A DNA stretch of 57,365 bases from Acidovorax sp. sic0104 (GTDB taxonomy: Bacteria > Pseudomonadota > Gammaproteobacteria > Burkholderiales > Burkholderiaceae_C): contig NZ_JAHUWH010000025.1 in the NCBI RefSeq assembly GCF_019219095.1, positions 1-57,365 on the forward strand. The letters run 5' to 3'. The notes below the pieces were generated by a model, which did no database searches, was not told the origin of the DNA, and saw only the letters and a list, made by a program, of their open reading frames with translations. Below are positions 27,538 to 35,509 of the stretch, piece by piece (the stretch's first letter is position 1; each line of letters opens with the position of its first letter). Made by a program: the position numbers and the translations under genes.

Positions 27538-28224
27538 ATGAATACTATCAAAAGCATAGCTGAGCGCGCTTATATATCAAGCGTTGGCGCCGTTTTTGGC
27601 TTGATCCTGCTGGCAGGCTGCTCGGCCCTGCCCACGCCGCCCGCGCGGCCCGTGCTGTACGACTTCGGACCCGGCGCGCTGGCCCCGGTGCCCACGGACC
27701 GGCGTGCGCCGCTGCCGCCGCTGGCGCTGGCCGATGTGGACGCGCCCGGCCTGCCTGAAGGCAGCAACGCCGTGCTCTACCGCCTGATGTACTCGGACAC
27801 CCAGCAGCTGCGTCCCTACAGCCAGGCCCGCTGGAGCCAGCCGCCTGCGCAACTGCTGCAGCAGCGCCTGCGCGAGCAGCTGGGCCAGCGGCGCGCCGTG
27901 CTCAAGGCCGACGACGCCGCCGCCCAGGCACGCGACCCGGCCCAGGGCAACCGCCTGCCTTCGGTGCTGCGCGTGGAGATCGAGGAGTTCAGCCACATCT
28001 TCACCAGCGCCACCGACAGCGCCGGCGTGGTGCGCCTGCGCGCGACGGTGGTGGACCTGACGCTGGCGGGCGAGGCGCTGCGGGGCCAGCGCGTCTTCAT
28101 CGTCCGCACGCCGGCGCGCAGCGCCGACGCCGCAGGCGGCGTGGCGGCGCTGTCCGACGCCTCGACGCAGGCGGCGCAGGAGCTGGCGCAGTGGCTGGAG
28201 CAGGTGGCAGACGCCCGGCCTTGA
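27538..28224 (+). CDS. ABC-type transport auxiliary lipoprotein (PqiC/YmbA-like)
   Basis: This 228-residue outer-membrane lipoprotein completes the MCE system. The lipobox is LLAGC with Cys28; a mature part follows with LYDFGPG at the start and the helix LLQQRLREQLGQRR, and ends in AQELAQWLEQV. AGAGGA fits the ATG at 27538; an ATG at 27532 is too close to it. The codons before the lipobox lie in a family 2 element (27541-27599), which explains the unusual signal-peptide n-region NTIKSIAERAYISSVG. Confidence 0.88.
   Translation: MNTIKSIAERAYISSVGAVFGLILLAGCSALPTPPARPVLYDFGPGALAPVPTDRRAPLPPLALADVDAPGLPEGSNAVLYRLMYSDTQQLRPYSQARWSQPPAQLLQQRLREQLGQRRAVLKADDAAAQARDPAQGNRLPSVLRVEIEEFSHIFTSATDSAGVVRLRATVVDLTLAGEALRGQRVFIVRTPARSADAAGGVAALSDASTQAAQELAQWLEQVADARP
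27541..27599 (+). repeat. Family 2 element, copy F (inside the auxiliary lipoprotein gene)
   Basis: ACTATCAAAAGCATAGCTGA, then GCGCGCTTATATATCAAGCG and TTGGCGCCGTTTTTGG match the family in order. It is translated as most of the signal peptide of the lipoprotein. Confidence 0.75.
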
Positions 28225-28332
28225 CGTGGCGAGGCGGCGGGCGGGCAATGAATGCTCTGGGGAATCTCTGCACCCACCGATTTGCCAAGGGTGCGCAGAG
28301 GCACGCGGCACGATGATTCGTGCAGAAGATCC

Positions 28333-29730
28333 CTAGGGTCTGGCGTCGGCCTTCACAGCCGGCACAGCCGTCACGGACGGCTGCCCCTCGATCCCCGTCA
28401 CCACGCGGGCGTAGCGCGCAAAGCTCCAGTACGCCCAGGCCCAGTCGAGCAGGACGACCAGCCGGTTGCGAAAGCCGATCAGGAAGTACACGTGCGCGAA
28501 CAGCCAGAACAGCCACGCGAAGTAGCCTGAAAAGCGCACCGGCCCTGCCGGCGAGGTGAGGTCCACCACGGCGGAGTTGCGTCCGATGGTGGCCAGGTTG
28601 CCGTAGTCGCGGTAGCGAAACGGCTGCGTGGCCTGGCCGCTGAGTCGGCGCAGGATGTTGGCCGCCACGGCCCGGCCCATCTGCTTGGCGCCGGGCGAGA
28701 CGCCGGGCACGGCCGTGGGCTCCTGGCCGGGCACGTGGCTTTTGGCCGCGGCCAGGTCGCCGATCACGCTGATCTCGGGGTGGCCTGGCAGCGACAGGTC
28801 GGGCGCCACGGCCACGCGGCCGGCGCGGTCGGTGGCGCAGCCGGTGGCCTCGGCCAGGTGCCGGCCCAGGGGCGAGGCCGCAACCCCTGCTGCCCACACA
28901 ATGCATTTGCTCTTGATTTGATAGCTGTTGGCGCTTTCTGAACCTGCGCCAGAGGGCGATTCGACCACCAATCCATCGCCATCGATGGCGGTAACGCGGG
29001 CGTGCAGGCGCACCTCGACGCCCAGCTTTTCCAGTTGCTCCTTGGCACGCTGGCTCAAGGCCTCCGGCATGGCCTGCAGCACGCGGGTGCCGCCTTCGAG
29101 CAGGATGATCTTCGCGCTGGCCGGATCGATGTGCCGGAACTCACCGGGCAGCGTGTGGCGCGCGATCTCCGCCAGCGTGCCCGCCATCTCCACGCCTGTG
29201 GGGCCTGCGCCCACCACCACGAAGTTGAGCCAGTCGGCGCGGCGGGCGGGGTCGGGTTCTTTCTCGGCGGCCTCGAAGGCCAGCAGGATGCGCCGGCGCA
29301 CCTCGAAGGCGTCGTCCAGCGTCTTGAGCCCGGGCGCATGGGTGGCCCACGCATCCTGGCCGAAGTAGCTGTGCGTGGCACCTGCGGCGACGATGAGGTG
29401 GTCGTAGTGCAGGGGCTCGCTGGCGTGGCCGCCGTCCTTCTGGTGCACGGTGCGCGCAGCCACGTCGATGCGGGTCACTTCGCCCAGCAAGGTGGTGACG
29501 TTGCTCTGCTGGCGAAACAAGTGCCGGATCGGCGCCGCGATGGCCGGCGCGGACAGCCCGGCCGTGGCCACCTGGTACAGCAGGGGCTGGAAGAGGTGGT
29601 GGTTGGTCTTGTCGATGAGGGTCACGTCCAGCGCGGCGCCACGCAGGGCGCGTGCGGCTTCGAGGCCCCCGAAGCCGCAGCCGATGATGACAACACGGGG
29701 GCGGGGCGAGCGGGCGGGTGAAGTGGTCAT
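28333..29730 (-). CDS. ndh: Type II NADH dehydrogenase / NAD(P)-FAD oxidoreductase
   Basis: This 465-residue flavoprotein probably passes electrons from NADH to quinone without pumping protons. FAD binds at VVIIGCGFGGLEAARAL (residues 13-29) and NAD(P) at FVVVGAGPTGVEMAGTLAEI. Family marks are NHHLFQPLLYQVATAGLS, VWAAGV, and VIGDLA. The C-terminal part (WLFWLFAHVYFLIGFRNR) is a membrane-binding helix typical of the group. Between ...DGLVVES and CIVWAAG an extra segment, including GAGSESANSYQIKSK, is encoded by a family 2 repeat. Confidence 0.9.
   Translation of the reverse strand: MTTSPARSPRPRVVIIGCGFGGLEAARALRGAALDVTLIDKTNHHLFQPLLYQVATAGLSAPAIAAPIRHLFRQQSNVTTLLGEVTRIDVAARTVHQKDGGHASEPLHYDHLIVAAGATHSYFGQDAWATHAPGLKTLDDAFEVRRRILLAFEAAEKEPDPARRADWLNFVVVGAGPTGVEMAGTLAEIARHTLPGEFRHIDPASAKIILLEGGTRVLQAMPEALSQRAKEQLEKLGVEVRLHARVTAIDGDGLVVESPSGAGSESANSYQIKSKCIVWAAGVAASPLGRHLAEATGCATDRAGRVAVAPDLSLPGHPEISVIGDLAAAKSHVPGQEPTAVPGVSPGAKQMGRAVAANILRRLSGQATQPFRYRDYGNLATIGRNSAVVDLTSPAGPVRFSGYFAWLFWLFAHVYFLIGFRNRLVVLLDWAWAYWSFARYARVVTGIEGQPSVTAVPAVKADARP
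28905..28965 (+). repeat. Family 2 element, copy E (inside ndh)
   Basis: ATTTGCTCTTGATTTGATAG, then CTGTTGGCGCTTTCTG, CCTGCGCCAGAGGGCGATTCGA. It aligns over 61 bases without gaps with copy A, so it is a true family member. It keeps the ndh frame open and adds about 20 residues. Confidence 0.82.
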
Positions 29731-29835
29731 GCCGCCATTATTGGGGCATGCGCGCGGTGGGCTCCCCGCGCCTGTGCGAAGCCGCACGCCGGGAGTGGGC
29801 GTGGACGCCCGGCCACCCAGGCGCGCAGGCCCGCA

Positions 29836-31284
29836 TCAGGCCATGAAGCCCAGGTTGGCCGGGTAGTCCGCCCCGCCGAAATGGCCCAGGTTGGGCAGCA
29901 CGCCCGGCAGTTCGGAATTGCTCACGCCGAACCAGCTGGCCAGCGTGGCGGCGTACTGGTCCACCGAGGTGCTGGGCAGCAGGCGGCCCTGGCCGACGTG
30001 CCATTGGTCGTTGGGGTCGCCCGCGTTGTTGGTGATGCTCACCGGCGGCGCCTTTCCGTAGAAGGCCTTGCCCTTGACGGCGCCGCCGACCATGAAGTGG
30101 TGGCTGCCCCAGCCGTGGTCCGATCCGTCGCCGTTGGAGCTCAGCGTGCGCCCGAAGTCCGAGGCGGTGAAAGCGGTCACCTTGTCGGCCAGGCCCAGCT
30201 CGACCGTGGCGTCGTAGAAAGCGGTCATGGCTTCGCTCACGCGCTGCATCAGCACGGGCTGCTGCGAGACCAGGTTGTCATGCAGGTCGAAGCCGCCCAG
30301 CGACACCATGAACACTTGGCGCTTGCTGCCCAGGCTGGTGCGGGCACCGATCAGGCGGGCCACCATCTTGAGCTGGTCGGCCAGCGGGTTGCTGGTGGGG
30401 AAGGCCGTGGCCAGGTTGACCCCGGCGATGCCCGAGGTGATGGAGGCCTCGGCCCCGATGGCCCGGGCGGTGACGCGGTTGTACTCGTTCTCCAGCGACT
30501 GGCCGCTGCCCTGCTGTATCAGCGACGTGAGTGCCGCGCGGACGGCCGTCGAGCCGTACACATTGTTCTTGACGCCGTTGATGGGGATCGCGCCGTTGGT
30601 GCTGACCTGGTACTGCAGGGCCGAGTCGCCCGACAGGAACACCGCGTTGCCGGTGACGGAGATGCAGGTGAACAGCGAGTTGCCGTTGGATGACATCGCC
30701 AGGTCGCCGAGGTTGCCGCCCCAGCCCACGGTGGAGCCTTCGGGCGAGGAAGACTGCCAGACCGACTGCTGGTCGTTGTGCGAGAACAGCTTGGGCGGCA
30801 GCGGGTACAGGGTGCGGTTGCTGTTGCTGTACTCGGCGCGGGTCAGGGGCACCACCAGCGGCCCCACGTTCAGTTGCACGGCCGCCTTGCCGGTATTGAA
30901 CAGGTTCGCCAGCCCCGCCATTGCCGGGTGCAGCGCGTACTGGCGGCCGCCAGTCAATGGCGTGGTGGGGGCCAGCAGGGTGGGCGTGAGCGCCGACTTG
31001 GCCAGTGCGATGCCGCCGGCCGACTGGCCCCCGCCGCCGCCACGGATGGTGCTGTATTTGTTGTAGCTGTCGTCGTCGTAGGTGATGACGGTGTTGGCGT
31101 AGTCGTTGCCGCCGTACAGGAAGACGCAGACCAGGGCCTTGTAGTCCGTGGCGGTGAACGCCGCAGCCTCGCCGACGGCGGCGAGGTTGAGCGCGAACGG
31201 CAGGGCCGTGCCGGCAATGCCCAGTTGGGCCGAGCGGCGCAGGAAGGCGCGGCGGGAGTGGAGTTCGGGTTGGAGGAGATGCAT
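29836..31284 (-). CDS. DUF1501 protein with Tat signal
   Basis: This 482-residue protein begins with a twin-arginine signal (SRRAFLRRSAQLG, residues 10-22), so it should be exported folded. DUF1501 marks are VCVFLYGGNDYANTVI, SLGGFDLHDN and TASDFGRTLSSNGDGSDHGWG, the last with a His-rich alkaline-phosphatase-like metal region. The group is related to the alkaline phosphatase/sulfatase superfamily, but the substrate is unknown. It lies 17 bases after the DUF1800 gene and is surely co-transcribed. No ribosome site stronger than AAGG is seen. Confidence 0.88.
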   Translation of the reverse strand: MHLLQPELHSRRAFLRRSAQLGIAGTALPFALNLAAVGEAAAFTATDYKALVCVFLYGGNDYANTVITYDDDSYNKYSTIRGGGGGQSAGGIALAKSALTPTLLAPTTPLTGGRQYALHPAMAGLANLFNTGKAAVQLNVGPLVVPLTRAEYSNSNRTLYPLPPKLFSHNDQQSVWQSSSPEGSTVGWGGNLGDLAMSSNGNSLFTCISVTGNAVFLSGDSALQYQVSTNGAIPINGVKNNVYGSTAVRAALTSLIQQGSGQSLENEYNRVTARAIGAEASITSGIAGVNLATAFPTSNPLADQLKMVARLIGARTSLGSKRQVFMVSLGGFDLHDNLVSQQPVLMQRVSEAMTAFYDATVELGLADKVTAFTASDFGRTLSSNGDGSDHGWGSHHFMVGGAVKGKAFYGKAPPVSITNNAGDPNDQWHVGQGRLLPSTSVDQYAATLASWFGVSNSELPGVLPNLGHFGGADYPANLGFMA

Positions 31285-31301
31285 GGCAGCGCGCCTTGGT
31301 A

Positions 31302-33308
31302 CTACTTCTGGATCAGGTATTCGGCCGAGGCCATGACGAGGAAGATCGCGGCGGCCACGCGGTCGCGCTTGGCGTTGTCGGTGCTGGCCGCCGTGACCGT
31401 CGTTGTCTTGAGGGCGTCGGAGATCAGCTTGACGGTGGCCGCGGACAGCTGCCCGCCCGCCATGAGCAGGTTGACCCGGTCGACCAGCGCATCGGCGTCC
31501 GCCACCATGGCCAGCTCTGTGACGTAGGAGGCCTTGATGTCGTAGCCGTTGTTGCCGTTGCTGCCGTTGTTGGGCAGGTCCGGCGCATTCACGTAGACGC
31601 CGTTGCGGATCACGCCCTGCATGTAGTTCAGGTAGCCGCCCACGCTGCTTTCGTTGACGAGCTGGAACTCGGGCGCCACGGCGCCGGCCGTGGCCAGGGC
31701 TGTCGATGGCGGCACGTAGCCGGGCCGAAAGAAGTTGAACACCGACGGCGAGCGCAGCGGACTCTGCGACAGGCGCGAGCCCGCCGAGCTCAGGTCGCCG
31801 ATCTTCCAGCTGCCGTATTGCGACGAGATGCCGAAGGTGCGGCCCCACTGCACGAAGCGCAGCATGGGCTCGCGCAGCCTTCCGAACATCGGGTTGGACA
31901 GGCCGGCCGGGCCGCGTGCCTCATCGTCCAGCAGCACCGCCTTGATGACCGCCCGCATGTCGCCGCGCACACCCGAGCCGTTGTTGTTGAACGCCGCAGA
32001 AACCCGGCTCACGTAGCCGGGGGACGGGTTGCTGGTGACCAGGCGCTGGATCAGCTGCTTGCCGATGAAAGGCCCCACATTGGGGTGGTTGAAGATGGTG
32101 TCCAGCGCGGTCTTGAGTGCGTCGGCACCGGGTGTGCCGGCGGCGATCGAGGCCCCCAGGAACGTGGAGGCCAGCGTGGAATGCAGCGACGCGTTCAGCG
32201 ACATCGGCAGCCGCGTGAAATTCGTGCTGGGCACGGTGCGGGAGGTGCCGGGCACCGTGGTGGGGCTGTTCTGCGACTGGTTGTAGTCGTAGCCGGTGAA
32301 CACGCGGGCGAGGTTGGTCACGTCGCTTTGCGTGTAGCTCTCGACCAGCTGGCCTGAGCCATCGCGCTTGGCCGTGCCGTCCTGGTTGAGCTCCACGAGG
32401 CCGATGGACATGAGCTGCAGGATTTCGCGCGCGTAGTTCTCATCGGGCTGGCGGCCCGTGGCGGTGTTTTCCTTCTGATTGCCGCGCGTGTTGAGGTAGT
32501 AGCCCATCGCCGGGTTCAGCGTCACGTCTTCCAGCAATTGCCGGTAGTTGCCGAACGCATTGGCCACCAGCTGATCCCAGTAGTGCGCCATCGCGTGGCT
32601 GCGCCAGCTGAAGTCCAGGCCCGAGAGCGACACCACGCAGATCTCCGACAGCGCGAGCGCCACCCGCTTGCGCAGGCCATCGGTCGACGTCATGAGCTGC
32701 TGCCAGATCATCGCGTCGCCGGGGTAGGTGTTGTCGTAGTACGAGGTGGCGCTGTTGACCGCGTTGTAGCCGCGCTGGTTCAGCCAGTCCCAGCCCTTGG
32801 TGCCCACCGGCTTGCCGAACTGGTCGTTGATCCAGCCGTTGTAGCTGCTGGCGCGCAGTGCCGCGATCTCTGCTGTCGAGGCCGAGAACTGCGACTGAAG
32901 GAGAAAGCGCGCCGCTTCCTGGTCGGTGGTGGCCGCGGGGTAGGCATAGCTGCCCGGGACGGGCGCCGGAGGGGGCGGCGGTGTGGCGGGCGAGGGTGCC
33001 GGTGCCGTGGGGTCCGCAGGGGGCGCCGGCGTGGGGTTGGGGCCGGACGGCGGTGGAGGCGGCGTCGTGCCCGGACCCGTCGGCGTGCCAGGCGAGGTGC
33101 CCAGGTCGGGGATGGAGGGTGGGCTGGCGTTGTCGCTGGCGGAATCCCCGCCACCGCCGCAGGCCGCCAGCGCCACGCTGGCCATGAGCGCGGCCAGGGT
33201 CGCGTCGCGGGGCAAAGGCGCCGGGCGTGGCGCCCGCTCGGTGGCGTGGGGAACCTCGGTCACCCCCTCGGCCATCGCAGCCGAGGGTGCTTCTTTCATC
33301 AGTGTCAT
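31302..33308 (-). CDS. DUF1800 protein, Pro-rich lipoprotein-like
   Basis: This 668-residue protein pairs with the DUF1501 gene. A Gly/Ser-type lipobox LAAC with Cys50 lies after a long Arg/Pro-containing leader, so the true start may be further in. Residues ~55-120 are a Pro/Ala/Gly-rich linker. The DUF1800 domain follows with FLLQSQFSAS, ALALSEICVVS, YYLNTRGNQKENTATGRQPD, NYAREILQLMSIGLVELNQDG and RLVTSNPSPGYV. Function is unknown; the pair is recurrent in proteobacteria and planctomycetes. Confidence 0.88.
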   Translation of the reverse strand: MTLMKEAPSAAMAEGVTEVPHATERAPRPAPLPRDATLAALMASVALAACGGGGDSASDNASPPSIPDLGTSPGTPTGPGTTPPPPPSGPNPTPAPPADPTAPAPSPATPPPPPAPVPGSYAYPAATTDQEAARFLLQSQFSASTAEIAALRASSYNGWINDQFGKPVGTKGWDWLNQRGYNAVNSATSYYDNTYPGDAMIWQQLMTSTDGLRKRVALALSEICVVSLSGLDFSWRSHAMAHYWDQLVANAFGNYRQLLEDVTLNPAMGYYLNTRGNQKENTATGRQPDENYAREILQLMSIGLVELNQDGTAKRDGSGQLVESYTQSDVTNLARVFTGYDYNQSQNSPTTVPGTSRTVPSTNFTRLPMSLNASLHSTLASTFLGASIAAGTPGADALKTALDTIFNHPNVGPFIGKQLIQRLVTSNPSPGYVSRVSAAFNNNGSGVRGDMRAVIKAVLLDDEARGPAGLSNPMFGRLREPMLRFVQWGRTFGISSQYGSWKIGDLSSAGSRLSQSPLRSPSVFNFFRPGYVPPSTALATAGAVAPEFQLVNESSVGGYLNYMQGVIRNGVYVNAPDLPNNGSNGNNGYDIKASYVTELAMVADADALVDRVNLLMAGGQLSAATVKLISDALKTTTVTAASTDNAKRDRVAAAIFLVMASAEYLIQK

Positions 33309-33731
33309 GGTGTTGTGCTGGTTATCTGGCCGCAGTCCATCGCGCAGTTCCGTGGCACACCCTGCAAACGGTACGGTGTGCTGATGCGCTATTGCGATCT
33401 GGTGCCATTCGCTTTCGATTCAGTGTATGGATTTGCAACACTCGGCATCCAGCGGTAAATCGTGATGAGAGATGACAAAGCGTCACCAAATGAAACGGTT
33501 TGCACAACGCGCCTGCTTTCGATTAGCGCCACCTACAGGCAGCGCATTGGCCCGGCGGCGGACGCACCGCCTTGTCTGTCACGCCTGTAGTCCAGCAGCC
33601 GACGTCGGCTTCCCCCCACTGCCTACGCACCGGACGGCGCGCAGTTTCTACATTCACTCCATCGCTGCACGGCACCCGATACCGCCACATCGGCGGCAGG
33701 CCCAGCGAATCAACCCTAGAGGAGGAAGACC
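33309..33731. other. Intergenic region upstream of csbD and DUF1800 genes
   Basis: This 423-base gap separates divergent DUF1800 and CsbD genes. I see an inverted repeat GCACACC / GGTGTGC (33355-33361 and 33375-33381, 13-base spacer), which may be an operator for the DUF1800 pair, and an AT-richer part near 33400-33530. No -35/-10 pair is convincing and no coding frame is supported. Confidence 0.4.
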
Positions 33732-33950
33732 ATGAACGAAGACACCATCAAGGGCAACTGGAAGCAATTCAAAGGAAAGATGGTCGAGCAGTGGGGCAAG
33801 CTCACCAACGACGACCTGGACGTCATCGATGGCAAGCGCGAACAGTTCCTGGGCAAGCTGCAAGAGCGCCAGGGCATTGCCCGCGACGAAGCCGAAAAGC
33901 AGCTCAAGGATTGGCAGTCGCGCCACCCTGACTTCCGCTTCAACGACTGA
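33732..33950 (+). CDS. CsbD-family stress protein
   Basis: This 72-residue, highly charged helical protein matches CsbD: NEDTIKGNWKQFKGKMVEQWGKLT at the N-terminus, DLDVIDGKREQFLGKLQERQG in the middle and a DF ending. Members are general-stress proteins of unknown mechanism, often induced at stationary phase. GAGGAGGAAG directly upstream is a strong ribosome-binding site. A Cys-patterned periplasmic protein gene follows 72 bases later. Confidence 0.93.
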   Translation: MNEDTIKGNWKQFKGKMVEQWGKLTNDDLDVIDGKREQFLGKLQERQGIARDEAEKQLKDWQSRHPDFRFND

Positions 33951-34022
33951 AGCAAACTTCTCTCGCCTTTACCTACCCCCACCCCATACCAAATCACAGC
34001 ACCGCTGCTTGAGGAGAAAACC

Positions 34023-34604
34023 ATGAAATTTGCACGCACCCTGATCGCTTCCGTCGCCGCCGGCCTGTTGGCCACCTCCGCCTTCGCGCTGACCGATGCC
34101 GAATACAAGGCCGGCAAGGAAAAGATCTCCGCCGACTACAAGGCCGCCAAGTCGCAGTGCGACAGCCTGAAGGCCAACGCCAAGGACATCTGCCAGAAGG
34201 AAGCCAAGGGCGCCGAAGATGTGGCCAAGGCCGAGCTCGACGCGCAGCACAAGCCCAGCCCCAAGGCCACCCGCAAGGTCGCCGATGCCCGCGCTGACGC
34301 CACCTACAACGTCGCCAAGGAAAAGTGCGACGACCTCAAGGGCAACGACAAGGACGTGTGCGAGAAGGACGCGAAGGCTGCCCGCGTGAAGGCCAAGGAA
34401 GACGCCAAGGTTGCCGAAGTGCAGGCCAAGCCCGCCGACAGCGCCGCCGAAAAGGGCGCAGCCGTGGCAGAAGCCAAGAAGGATGCCAACGCCGAGAAGA
34501 ACGATGCCGCCTACAAGGCCGCCAAGGAGCGCTGCGACGCGATGTCGGGCGATGCCAAGTCCAAATGCGTTGACGACATGAAGCGCATGTACGGCAAGAG
34601 CTGA
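34023..34604 (+). CDS. Periplasmic Lys/Ala-rich protein with three C-x10-C units
   Basis: The 193-residue protein has a signal peptide (cleavage near SAFA, residue 22). The mature part is Lys/Ala/Asp-rich and helical. It has three related units, each YKAAK-like then Cys, ten residues, Cys: CDSLKANAKDIC, CDDLKGNDKDVC and CDAMSGDAKSKC. The even spacing suggests disulfides or metal binding between helices. The product is common in Burkholderiales as an uncharacterised protein. GAGGAGAA precedes the ATG; an intrinsic terminator follows. Confidence 0.82.
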   Translation: MKFARTLIASVAAGLLATSAFALTDAEYKAGKEKISADYKAAKSQCDSLKANAKDICQKEAKGAEDVAKAELDAQHKPSPKATRKVADARADATYNVAKEKCDDLKGNDKDVCEKDAKAARVKAKEDAKVAEVQAKPADSAAEKGAAVAEAKKDANAEKNDAAYKAAKERCDAMSGDAKSKCVDDMKRMYGKS

Positions 34605-34674
34605 TCGCGCAGCCTTGCGCCGGACGGAAGGGCCGCAGGCGGATGCCTGCCGGCCCCCGACGATGCCCCGCCAG

Positions 34675-34701
34675 GCCCCGCCTTGAGCGGGGCATTGTCT
34701 T
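34675..34701 (+). terminator. Intrinsic terminator after the C-x10-C protein gene
   Basis: GCCCCGC, loop CTTGA and GCGGGGC form a seven-pair stem, followed by ATTGTCTTTT. A second left arm ATGCCCCGC (34663-34671) can pair with GCGGGGCAT instead, giving an alternative, longer stem. Confidence 0.8.
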
Positions 34702-34838
34702 TTGCGGGGCATTTCGTTTGGCGCGGCTTCGCTGGTTGCGGCAAGCATGACCTGCATCAACACCCTGCGCGCCCTGCAAAACTAACCTCGCTCCCTTGTC
34801 TTTCACACGGTGCGTGCGGCGCACGAAGGGAACACTCC

Positions 34839-35360
34839 ATGGCACAACTCGAATGGTCGGACGCGCTGGCCCTGGATCTCGACCTGATGGACGATACGCA
34901 CCGCGAATTCGTGGAGCTGCTGGCGGTGGTGGATGCAGCCGACGATGCGCAGATCCTGGCCGCATGGCAGGCGCTGGTGGAGCACACCGACCACCATTTC
35001 GGGCAGGAGGACGCCTGGATGGCCTCCACACGGTTCGCATCGGGCAACTGCCACAGCATGCAGCACCGGGTGGTCCTGCAGGTCATGCGTGAAGGCACTG
35101 CGCGTGCCCAGCAGGGCGATCTGCAGGTCCTGCGCGTCATGGCGAGCGAGCTGGCCCTGTGGTTCCCGCAGCATGCGCAGAGCATGGACGCGGCGCTGGC
35201 CTTGCACCTGCGCCGTGTGGGGTTTGACCCCGCCACCGGCGTGGTGCATGCGCCCCAGGCGTTGCCCCAGGGCTTGATCCACGGGTGCGCGAGCGCCAGC
35301 TGTTCCGACACCGTTGGCGCAGAATCGGCAACTCACAGTCCGCAGCCGGCGTTGGCCTGA
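34839..35360 (+). CDS. Bacteriohemerythrin
   Basis: This 173-residue protein carries a non-haem di-iron oxygen-binding four-helix bundle. All seven expected ligands can be placed: His21, His53, Glu57, His72, His76, His112 and Asp117 (HxxxE, HxxxH and HxxxxD spacings intact). The C-terminal tail after the bundle has CASASC and no ligands, perhaps a redox or metal site. A GAAGGGAA lies upstream of the ATG. The next gene on the strand is a GGDEF protein, suggesting oxygen sensing linked to c-di-GMP (inference). Confidence 0.9.
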   Translation: MAQLEWSDALALDLDLMDDTHREFVELLAVVDAADDAQILAAWQALVEHTDHHFGQEDAWMASTRFASGNCHSMQHRVVLQVMREGTARAQQGDLQVLRVMASELALWFPQHAQSMDAALALHLRRVGFDPATGVVHAPQALPQGLIHGCASASCSDTVGAESATHSPQPALA

Positions 35361-35509
35361 GGGCAGCCTCGGCCACGCGTGGCGCGTCGGCCGCCTGCGC
35401 CAGCCGAGGCGGTGTGAATGCGCACCCGCCATGGCGCGGGTTGTTGCGCATGGGTTTCATGCAGGGGTGTGGCATGCTGCAAGGGTGCTGCGCCACTGCA
35501 TCTTCTGCC

